In this document: positions 56,971-64,000 of the stretch, piece after piece
Numbering within the stretch: the first letter of the stretch is position 1
How the letters are laid out: every line of letters starts with the position of its first letter
Origin: Planctomycetia bacterium
GTDB lineage: Bacteria > Planctomycetota > Phycisphaerae > UBA1845 > Fen-1342
DNA length: 64,000 bases
Assembly: GCA_015709575.1 (NCBI GenBank)
Contig: CP054190.1
Coordinates: 2,850,616 to 2,914,615, forward strand
Direction: 5' to 3'
The notes under the pieces: model-generated
Databases searched by the model: none
Seen by the model: the letters and a program-made list of their open reading frames with translations, nothing else
What the model was told of the DNA's origin: nothing
Translations under genes and position numbers: made by a program

Positions 56971-57235
56971 TTCGGCTGATCCTTCCGATGTTGCGCTTCG
57001 AGGCGGCGCGCGACCATTGCTTCTGAGCTTTAGACTCCTGGAGTTCCCTTGGTTGATAGCCACGACTGGCAGCGCAGTCGAGGTGGAATCAGTTGCCGCT
57101 CCACGGCCGTGCGGGGACTCCAACGAAGCCGGCGGATTATCCGTGCGTGCCCAGGCGAGTGTCCGGGCGGTCTGCACGCGACGCGCAACTTGCGAGGAAC
57201 CCTGCGCCTGAGCCGCACTCCGTCGATGCGTGGCT

Positions 57236-58315
57236 ATGATTGCCCGAATGTTCGAGGTTTACAGTAACGATCGCCGCGGCATCCTGTACGCGATCGCGTC
57301 CGCTGTGCTCTTCGGCGCCAGCACGCCGCTGGCCAAGTCGCTGCTGGGCGACGTGCCGCCCGTGCTGCTGGCGGGACTGCTGTATCTCGGGGCCGGCCTG
57401 GGGCTGGGGCTGTTTCGGCTCGTTCGCGGCGGCTTGGCGTCGGGCGCGTCCGAGGCGACCCTGAGGCGCCGCGACCTGCCGTGGCTGGCCGCGGTCGTGC
57501 TCTGCGGCGGCGTGGCCGGGCCGGTGCTGCTGATGTGGGGCCTGGCGCGGACGCCGGCCTCCAGCGCAGCGCTGCTGCTCAACCTCGAAGGCGTTCTCAC
57601 GGCGCTGCTGGCGTGGTTCGTCTTCCGCGAAAACTTCGACCGCCGCATCGCCCTGGGCATGGCCGCGATCCTGGCCGGCGGCGCGTTGCTGTCGTGGGGC
57701 GGGACGCCGGAGATCGGCGTGCCGTGGGGAGCGCTGGCCATCGCGGGGGCCTGCGCGGCGTGGGCGCTGGACAACAACCTGACGCGCAAGATTTCGGCGG
57801 CCGATCCGGTGCAGATCGCCACGATTAAGGGGTTGGCCGCGGGGGCGAGCAACACGACGTTGGCCCTGCTGCTGGGAACGTCGCTGCCGTCGCCGGTGAC
57901 ACTCGGGCTGGCCGGGCTGCTGGGACTGGCGAGCTACGGCCTGAGCCTCGTGCTCTTCATCCTGGGATTGCGGCACCTCGGTTCGGCCCGCACCGGCGCG
58001 TACTTTTCGACGGCGCCGTTCGTCGGGGCGGCGCTGTCGATCGCGCTGCTCGGCGAGCGGCCGACGATGATGTTCTTCGTCGCGGCCGTGCTGATGGGCG
58101 TGGGGCTGTGGCTGCACCTGACCGAGCGTCATGCTCACGAGCACCAGCACGAGCACCTGGAACACGACCACTGGCACGAGCACGACGAGCACCACCAGCA
58201 CGAACACCCGCCGGGCATGGATCCGCGTGGGCCACACTCGCATCCGCACGTTCACCTGCCGATGCGACACACGCACGCGCACTTCCCGGACATTCACCAC
58301 CAGCACTCGCACTGA
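57236..58315 (+). CDS. EamA/DMT-family transporter with long His-rich C-terminal tail
   Basis: About 359 aa (starts at GTG 57230 or ATG 57248 are possible). Ten membrane helices in two EamA halves, with ASAVLFGASTPLAK in the first and SARTGAYFSTAPFVGAALS in the second. The last 65 or so residues form a hydrophilic tail with about 28 His (HAHEHQHEHLEHDHWHEHDE and following), a likely metal-binding or sensing tail. Members of this subgroup often carry such tails. The transported substrate is unknown; export of a metal chelate or metabolite is possible. Confidence 0.85.
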   Translation: MIARMFEVYSNDRRGILYAIASAVLFGASTPLAKSLLGDVPPVLLAGLLYLGAGLGLGLFRLVRGGLASGASEATLRRRDLPWLAAVVLCGGVAGPVLLMWGLARTPASSAALLLNLEGVLTALLAWFVFRENFDRRIALGMAAILAGGALLSWGGTPEIGVPWGALAIAGACAAWALDNNLTRKISAADPVQIATIKGLAAGASNTTLALLLGTSLPSPVTLGLAGLLGLASYGLSLVLFILGLRHLGSARTGAYFSTAPFVGAALSIALLGERPTMMFFVAAVLMGVGLWLHLTERHAHEHQHEHLEHDHWHEHDEHHQHEHPPGMDPRGPHSHPHVHLPMRHTHAHFPDIHHQHSH

Positions 58316-58350
58316 ATCGATGAACGCAGAATGAAAAGAAGGAGAACGCG

Positions 58351-58908
58351 ATGAGTTGGATTGGAACAATTCCAGAGGAGCAAGCGACCGGCGTCCTGTC
58401 CCAGATTTATGCCGAAACTCGCGCGAAGCATGGGCGCGTGGTCAACCTCGTCCGGATTCAAAGCCTGCGGCCGGAGACAATGGCCATCGGCAGGCAACTG
58501 TATCGCCACCTGATGGATGGCCCCGGCGGCCTGACGCGCCTTCAGCGTGTGCTCATGACGACCGTCGTGTCCAGGATCAACGGCTGCCACTACTGAATGG
58601 AGAGTCATGAGCCCGATCTCCGGTCGGAGATCAAAGATGATGAGACCGTTCGCTCGATTCAGTCGGACTATCGCAGCGTCGATCTCGGTCCCGCCACGCG
58701 CTCGTTGCTGGACTTCGCGACCAAGCTCACGCAAACGCCTCAGCAGATGACGAGAGCCTATGTCGAGGCACTTCGTTCGGTAGGGTTTTGCGACAAGGAC
58801 ATCGTGGACGCCGCTCAGCTCGTCGGATATTTCAACTACAGCAACCGCGTCATGGACAGTCTCGGGATCGAGCCGGAACCGGAAATGCGTTTCAAGCCCA
58901 CTCCATGA
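58351..58908 (+). CDS. CMD/AhpD-like peroxidase-related protein with in-frame TGA: candidate selenoprotein
   Basis: One continuous 186-codon frame except for a TGA at 58594-58596 (residue 82). It lies exactly where the family's second redox Cys is expected: NGCHY-TGA-MESH reads as CxxU-x(3)-H in place of CxxCxxxH, with Cys79 and His86 in place. Both flanks look like ordinary carboxymuconolactone decarboxylase/alkylhydroperoxidase sequence (VVSRINGCHY; LLDFATKLTQTP; AAQLVGYFNYSNRVMDSLGIE). AAGGAG precedes ATG 58351, while no ribosome-binding site precedes the ATG right after the TGA. A SECIS-like hairpin follows at 58615-58632. The alternative is a simple nonsense mutation of a Cys codon. No selA, selB, selC or selD gene is in the window. 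Confidence 0.75.
58615..58632 (+). promoter_or_regulatory. SECIS-like hairpin downstream of the in-frame TGA
   Basis: GATCTCC-GGTC-GGAGATC: a perfect 7-bp stem with a 4-nt apical loop that begins GG and contains GU. The stem starts 18 nt after the TGA and the loop lies 26-29 nt after it, within the spacing known for bacterial SECIS elements, whose loop G is needed for SelB binding. Confidence 0.65.
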
Positions 58909-58932
58909 GAATTCGTGTTGCGAGGACAATGA

Positions 58933-59664
58933 ATGAGAACTCCTTTTCTGCGGCTCTTGAGCGCATCGCTCGCAAGTTCGGTGGTGCTCGTCGGCTGCGC
59001 TGCGCCCGGCTGGGATGGCCGGGTCGAAACTTGGGGGGAAATGCGTCCGGTGATGCGCGAGGGCCAGACCGAAGGGCGAGTTCGGCTCAGCGAAGTCGTT
59101 AGGCGCTCCCACGCTTACGGCGTTGGTGCTGTCGAGGGGCTGGACGGCGAAATCCTGATTGATGACGGAAGATGCTGGGTAGCACGGGGACGGAGCAGCG
59201 CGTCGCTTGACGTGATACCCGATGCCACGACCACCAATGCGACGCTGCTGATCGTAGCATACGTGCCCGAATGGACGACCATTTCAATCGATCGTGCTCT
59301 CCCCGCCGAATCGCTGGACCGGTTTGTTCGCGACGCCGCGGAACGCGCTGGACTGGAGACCGCTCAGCCGTTTCCATTCGTAATTGAAGGCGAGTTCCGC
59401 GATGTGGCGGCGCATGTCGTGAACGGGCACTGTCCGTTGGATGGTTCCCCCGAAACCGCCGATGCCGAACCGTTCCGCGTGAACGAGAAAGCGATTCGCG
59501 GAACTCTCATTGGGTTCTACGCGCGCGACTCAGCCGGCCGATTGACCCATCACGGAACCGAATCTCACATTCACCTGCTGAATCGTTCCCCGCAAGTACT
59601 TGTCGCGCACGTCGAAACGGTCGGTGTTGCCCAAGGTGCGGTATTGCGACTTCCCAAGCGATAG
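58933..59664 (+). CDS. Lipoprotein with acetolactate-decarboxylase-like domain, copy 2
   Basis: 243 aa; lipobox VLVGC, then GVGAVEGLDGEILIDDG, PFPFVIEGEFRDVAAHVVNGHCPL and THHGTESHIHLLNRS...AHVETV, the same zinc-ligand pattern as the protein at 56215-56970. Overall similarity between the two is clear (WGEMRPVMREGQ versus YGRMREVLRNGQ). Located 24 bp after the candidate selenoprotein and probably co-transcribed with it. Confidence 0.6.
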   Translation: MRTPFLRLLSASLASSVVLVGCAAPGWDGRVETWGEMRPVMREGQTEGRVRLSEVVRRSHAYGVGAVEGLDGEILIDDGRCWVARGRSSASLDVIPDATTTNATLLIVAYVPEWTTISIDRALPAESLDRFVRDAAERAGLETAQPFPFVIEGEFRDVAAHVVNGHCPLDGSPETADAEPFRVNEKAIRGTLIGFYARDSAGRLTHHGTESHIHLLNRSPQVLVAHVETVGVAQGAVLRLPKR

Positions 59665-59720
59665 GAAACGGTCCAGTCAGTTTGGTAGAATGACAGCTTG
59701 CACGTGCAGGAGGTGGAAAG

Positions 59721-61403
59721 ATGGTTCGCGTCACGTTGCGTCTAATCTGGCTGCTTCCGGCAATGGTCTCACCGCTACGTGCTCAGCCCACTTTGGAGGC
59801 GATTCCTGCCGGACCTGCGATCTCACTCGGAATCGTGCGCGGCACGGTGACCGCCGGCGCGATTGCGGTGAGCAACGCGCGCGTGACGATATCTGTGCCC
59901 TCACTGGCCTATTTCCGTGAAGCGCGGACCAACTCCGCCGGTCGCTACGTCGTGAAAGGTGTTCCGCCTGGTGGCTACAGACTGGGCGTGGCGTCCCGCG
60001 ATTACGGTTATCAGGAAATCGCGATCCAGCTCTCCGACAGCGCGCTGATACGCGACTTCTCGCTCGCGCCGGAGACCGAACCGGGCCGCTGGGACGTAAT
60101 CGGTAATACCGCCGGCGAATTCTTCGACGCCAGCGACATCGGCATCCTGCTTGCCGACGGGCGGATCATGTATTGCCACGACACGATTACGCCCGTGATC
60201 TTCGACCCGGCGACCGGTCAACCGTTCATGGCGGCCGGATCGGACCTACCGCAGGGATGCATGAACATCACGCTGCTGCCCGACGGACGACCGATTTTTG
60301 TAGGCGGACAGCCTGGTAGCGACCCTGGTCAGTTTCGAAATGCCGTGCGCTACGTGAAGGCCTACGATCCCGTCGCCAACACATGGGAGCAGTTCGCCGA
60401 TCTGCTCAACCCGACCGGCCGCTGGTACCCCGGAATGGCGCGTCTGGCGGACGGTTCGCTACTGGCGATGGGCGGCGGTACGCGGCCAATTGCGGAGCGC
60501 ACCGCCACGTGCGAACGACTCAACCTCTCGACTATGACATGGACGTGGACCGGCTCGATGCTCAACCCGTCCGAATTTTCACCGTCCGCGTTGCTATACA
60601 CCGGTGAAGTTTTGGCCACGTGGAGTCCACCACAGCTTTACAACCCGACGACCGGACAATGGAGGCCGACCGGCCCGCTCGATCAGCCGGTCCGTGGCTG
60701 GCCCGACCACTCCGACCACTCGCTCATCGTGCTCGCGGATGGGCGCGCCGTGGTCATCGGAATCGACCGTGCGAACGGCGGTCCTTACTCCGTCATGAGC
60801 GAAATATACGACCCGACGACCGAATTATGGTCGCCGGGAAGCAGCCCGGCGCTCCTGCGCGAGAAGTCGGAGGTTGTGCCACTCCCCGACGGACGGGTGC
60901 TCGTCGCGGCCGGGGACACCGAACTTGCCAACCCCGGCGTGCCGCATGTCAACGGCGTGGTGAAATGGACCGACTTGTATGAGCCAGCGACCGGTGTGTG
61001 GCGGCGCATGGCCGACATGGGGCAGTTCCGCGAATATCACGCGGTAACGCTGCTGGTTCCGGACGGCCGCGTGTTGACCACCGGCGGTACCGTGATCGAC
61101 TTCGGCAACCCGCCCAACTCCACGGACGTGGAGGCATTCAGCCCGCCATACTTGTTCCGCGGCGTCCGTCCACAGATCGCAAACCTGTCTGACTCGGTCG
61201 TCAGCCGCGGAGGCAATTTGACGTTGACCATCGCTCCAACGACGCGGCTGACGAGCGTCGTGCTCCTTGGAACGCAAGCGACCACGCACTGGGTGGACGC
61301 GGGTATTCCGCGCCGCGTTGTGCTGTCCGTTCAACAGTCTGGCGCCAATGCGAGCGTGACGCTGCCCACGGATCCGAGTGTCCTGCCACTAGGTTCTGTT
61401 TGA
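59721..61403 (+). pseudogene. Secreted kelch/galactose-oxidase-like protein truncated by IS copy B
   Basis: Signal peptide (1-22), a carboxypeptidase-regulatory-like beta-sandwich at about 38-115 (NSAGRYVVKGVPPGGYRLG), a kelch propeller with repeated LPDGRxxxxGG motifs, and a C-terminal DUF1929-type domain (SPPYLFRGVRPQI; TTHWVDAG). Motifs of copper-radical oxidases are present: RWYPGM (Tyr), YHAVTLLVPDGRVLTTGG and THWVD (copper His). Native coding ends at 61392, where the 942-bp IS is inserted; the frame stops at TGA 61401-61403 inside it. The sequence beyond the IS does not restore the usual last strand, so the final 25 or so residues seem lost. Confidence 0.8.
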
Positions 61404-62334
61404 CGGATCGCTGTTCGGTATTTGTACGGGTTGCGCGTTGTGGTTTTCTGTTGCATGCTGTTGTCGACGACAAGGAGGTCGACGATGGCAAGAGGCTCGA
61501 CAAGCGGCGGCGCGCCACGTGGCCGGCGTTATGAGTTGTCGGACGAGGGCTTCGAGCGGCTGGCGCCGCTGCTGCCGAAGCAACATCGCGGCGGGCGTTG
61601 GAACGATCACCGCACCACGCTCAACGGCATCTTCTGGGTGCTCAACAGCGGAGCGCCCTGGCGTGACATGCCCGAACGCTACGGGCGCTGGCAGAGCGTC
61701 TACCATCGCTTCCGCCGCTGGACGCGCGACGGGCTGTTCGAGCGCATGCTGCATCACCTGCATGTGCAGCTTGACGAAGACGGACGCATCGACTGGAGCG
61801 TCTTCGACGTCGACGGCTCGAACATTCGCGCCCACGCCGCTGCGGCCGGAGCCGGTAAAAAAGGGGCGAAATCGAGCCGGCCGACCACGCCCTGGGACGA
61901 TCGCGCGGCGGCTTTGGCACGAAACTTCATCTGGTGACCGACGGCCGCGGCGTTCCGCTCGGGGCGTTGGCGACCGCGGGGCAAGCGCACGAGTCGAAGT
62001 CATTCGAGACGCTCCTCGACACCATCCGAATCCGACGCCGGCGGCGGCCCAACGCCGTCGCTGGCGACAAAGGCTACAGCTACGGCCGCATCCGCGCTTG
62101 GCTGCGGCGGCGACGCATCCAAGCCGTCATCCCAACCCGCAGCGACCAGCCCACGCTGCCGCTCGACAAAGACCAGTACCGCCGGCGAAACGTCGTCGAA
62201 CGCTGCATCGGCTGGCTCAAACACTGCCGCCGCATCGCCACCCGATTCGAGAAGCTCGCCCGACACTTCCTCGCCATGATCACGCTCGCCATGATCCAGC
62301 GATGTCTACGAATCCTCGATCCGTCAAACAGAAC
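61393..62334 (+). mobile_element. IS5-family (IS427-group-like) insertion sequence, copy B (942 bp)
   Basis: Same ends, length and transposase as the element at 13594-14535, in the opposite orientation, flanked by CTAG at 61389-61392 and 62335-62338. It interrupts the kelch-type gene. Confidence 0.92.
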
Positions 62335-62338
62335 CTAG
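61485..62338 (+). CDS. IS5-family transposase, copy B (orfA/orfB, -1 frameshift)
   Basis: First frame from ATG 61485 (AAGGAGG upstream) to 61937, second frame ending at 62338. A -1 shift at A6GGGG (61857-61866) joins them, after which the sequence reads PADHALGRSRGGFGTKLHLV, the usual IS427 continuation. The TAG stop at 62336-62338 is part of the flanking CTAG. Both frames match copy A. Confidence 0.88.
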
Positions 62339-62505
62339 GCCATCGGAGGCGACCGAGGGGCTCGATGCGCCTTGCATCTGGTGTTTTTCACTTGGTTACC
62401 GCGGTCCCGGTGAGTAAATTCGAAGCTCCATGTGCTCGTTGGCCGGCAACGAACGGAGCAGGCTGGCGCGTCGGACAGGGATTCGTCAATGCGCGGAGGT
62501 CGCAC

Positions 62506-63111
62506 ATGTGCAGTCGTTCTCACGCAGCTCGGGCGCTCTTTCTCGTTGCTGCCTTCCTGGCGGCAGGACCAGTGCCGACGTCGTTAGCGCAGGTTGTCAT
62601 TGACTTCAACGGTCTGGCTGCCACGCACGACCTGCTAACTGTCGGTCCATATTCCGAGGACGCACACACCATCACAAGCACGGTTGGCGGCCTTCTCGCC
62701 GAAATCAACGGGTTTCAGCCCAACGGGCTCTTCCTACGGGGCCAAACGTCCATCCCGCAGGTCGTGCGGATCATGAACGAGGCGAACGACCCGTTCGACC
62801 TGCTTTCGATCGCCATCGGCGACAATACGACCGCGAGCGCGGTGACGGTGACGGTGACGGGTTCGAGCGGTATCAATCGACTGATCGTCGACGGCGATGT
62901 GGGTTTGGTAGCGAGCTTCGGGGAGGACTGGCGTGGCCTCGATTGGGTGGACGTCCGGGTCTCGTCCAGTCCGTCCGGCGCGCCGGGGCAGTTTTCGGCG
63001 GACAATATCACGTTGCGCACTGTACCTGAGCCCGGCAGCTTGGCCCTGCTCGTGCTCGCCGCCGCGTTTGCAGTGCGCAAGTTGCGGAGCAGGTCCCGGG
63101 ATACTGCATGA
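62506..63111 (+). CDS. PEP-CTERM sorting-domain protein
   Basis: A 201-aa exported protein. ATG 62506 has GGAGG 6 bp upstream. Signal peptide (about 1-29, ending SLAQ), a beta-rich middle (VIDFNGLAATHDLL; NRLIVDGDVGLVASFGEDWRGLDWVDV) and a C-terminal sorting signal VPEPGSLALLVLAAAF followed by a basic tail RKLRSRSR. The sorting signal would be processed by an exosortase for surface display. The gene starts beyond the IS, and a longer open frame into the IS is an artefact. Confidence 0.85.
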   Translation: MCSRSHAARALFLVAAFLAAGPVPTSLAQVVIDFNGLAATHDLLTVGPYSEDAHTITSTVGGLLAEINGFQPNGLFLRGQTSIPQVVRIMNEANDPFDLLSIAIGDNTTASAVTVTVTGSSGINRLIVDGDVGLVASFGEDWRGLDWVDVRVSSSPSGAPGQFSADNITLRTVPEPGSLALLVLAAAFAVRKLRSRSRDTA

Positions 63112-63302
63112 GGATCGCCAACTGCGGTGGTCATTTCTTCTCGCGCCTGGTGCGGCAACATGCCGGACCTGATTCTCTACTGCGGTAGGTTCTTCATGCT
63201 TGGAGAACATACGCCCGCCGGTTGACCGATCAGATGATGAGGAAAATGCCGCCCCCGACCCGATAGACTGTCGATCGCAGAGATGGCTTCATGCGTCGCA
63301 TC

Positions 63303-64000
63303 TCAGAACAAGAATCGAAGCCCGATCACGACCGCGAAGTCCGTCTCGGGCCGCCAGTCGAGTCGCTGTAACACCGGCAATTGAACCGATAGTTCGAGCA
63401 CCCAGGATTCGGCTTCGTACATGATGCCGGGCGACAGAAACACCTCGTGGTCGCCGTTGGTTTCGTAGAGGCCGTTCAGCTCAAACGCTGCGTACCAGGC
63501 GCCCTTCGTGTCGGCCGTGTACTGCTCGGGGTGGAACCGAAAAAGATACGCGGCGTCGTAGCGGAAGAGGTCCGCCTCGCCTTCGCCGGCCAGCAACGGT
63601 GCATCGTCGCCGTCGGTCGTGAACTTCCATGCGCCCGAGAGATTGACGCCGTGACGGCCCGTCACTTGCGTATACGCGAGGCCGAGAATCGGATCGAATG
63701 AGTAGCTTGAAAACTCACTCTGCCCCAGCGGCCACTCCATCCCGCCGAAGAGCGCGAGGCGTTGCGTATCGAGCGGGCTGGTGTCGTTGCGCCAGACGCG
63801 CCACTTCAGCAGCGTCGTCAGGTCGCCGATACCGAAAGACTCTTCCGTGCCGGCAGAGGTGCGGTTGGACTGCCAGCGCTGTTCGAGCGGGAACCGGATG
63901 CTCGCAGACCAGTCCGGGGCGATGCCGAAGTTCAGCGTGTTCGAAAGGTTCAACTGATGCGTGTCGCCCCAGGGCGATGAAGGAGCATCATCGAGGTAGA
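63303..64000 (-). CDS. Outer-membrane beta-barrel protein, transporter-like (5' end off window)
   Basis: Minus-strand frame open through the right edge, so the N-terminus with any signal peptide is missing. About 232 residues are visible, with alternating amphipathic strands: LNFGIAPDWSASIRFPLEQRW, IGDLTTLLKWRVWR, GMEWPLGQSEFSSYSFDPILG, WYAAFELNGLY, and the C-terminal strand VVIGLRFLF ending in Phe, as usual for outer-membrane barrels. This resembles the MetA/phenol-degradation-type transporter-like barrels often found beside metal-efflux genes. Substrate unknown. Confidence 0.75.
   Translation of the reverse strand, partial: YLDDAPSSPWGDTHQLNLSNTLNFGIAPDWSASIRFPLEQRWQSNRTSAGTEESFGIGDLTTLLKWRVWRNDTSPLDTQRLALFGGMEWPLGQSEFSSYSFDPILGLAYTQVTGRHGVNLSGAWKFTTDGDDAPLLAGEGEADLFRYDAAYLFRFHPEQYTADTKGAWYAAFELNGLYETNGDHEVFLSPGIMYEAESWVLELSVQLPVLQRLDWRPETDFAVVIGLRFLF

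Noticed and set aside
61438-63111. A 557-codon open frame joining the IS and the PEP-CTERM protein
   Set aside because: Its first part is a third, non-transposase frame of the IS; the real gene starts at ATG 62506 with its own ribosome-binding site and signal peptide.

Overview
The window is GC-rich bacterial DNA, most likely from a planctomycete (Planctomycetota; class uncertain, perhaps Phycisphaerae). The evidence is: two Ser/Thr kinases with a single membrane segment and long TPR tails next to an ECF sigma factor; tyrosine integrases with N-termini typical of planctomycete mobile elements; a PEP-CTERM protein; and very large surface proteins with calcium-binding repeats.

Layout. 1-10131 is a defence module on the + strand: SNF2-like helicase (cut by the left edge), DUF4391 protein, type III Mod methyltransferase and type III Res endonuclease. 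Mod is split by a 1455-bp insertion sequence, and removing the IS plus one 4-bp duplication restores the frame exactly. 10169-13565 looks like a mobile-element backbone: an unknown basic protein, about 1.3 kb of densely hairpinned and apparently non-coding minus-strand sequence that includes a 34-nt group II intron domain V look-alike, a RadC/JAB protein, and a conserved unknown protein. A 942-bp IS5-family element lies at 13.6-14.5 kb.

14690-21978 is metal-efflux cassette 1: small His-rich secreted protein, TolC-like outer-membrane factor, membrane-fusion protein, RND pump and His-rich lipoprotein. 22529-34795 (minus strand) is a regulatory and surface block: ECF sigma factor, a 1471-aa surface protein with a binary-toxin-B-like middle, and two kinases, one frameshifted. 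34.8-38.2 kb is an integration site: tRNA-Arg(CCT), an integrase remnant, a complete tyrosine integrase, an HTH gene broken by a second copy of the 1455-bp IS.

38894-45538 (minus) is efflux cassette 3, whose adaptor carries three tandem Cys-rich repeats. 45825-56126 (+) is efflux cassette 2, a paralogue of cassette 1 extended by a P-type metal ATPase. 56215-63111 holds two acetolactate-decarboxylase-like lipoproteins, an EamA transporter with a His-rich tail, a CMD/AhpD-like gene with an in-frame TGA at the second redox Cys followed by a SECIS-like hairpin (candidate selenoprotein), a kelch/galactose-oxidase-like protein truncated by a second copy of the 942-bp IS, and a PEP-CTERM protein. 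An outer-membrane beta-barrel gene runs off the right edge.

The three efflux cassettes, the P-type ATPase and the His-rich proteins form one large heavy-metal resistance region with divalent-cation character. No dedicated metal regulator such as MerR, ArsR or a two-component pair was recognised. The strongest leads for new biology are the candidate selenoprotein, the large structured RNA region, and the toxin-like surface protein.
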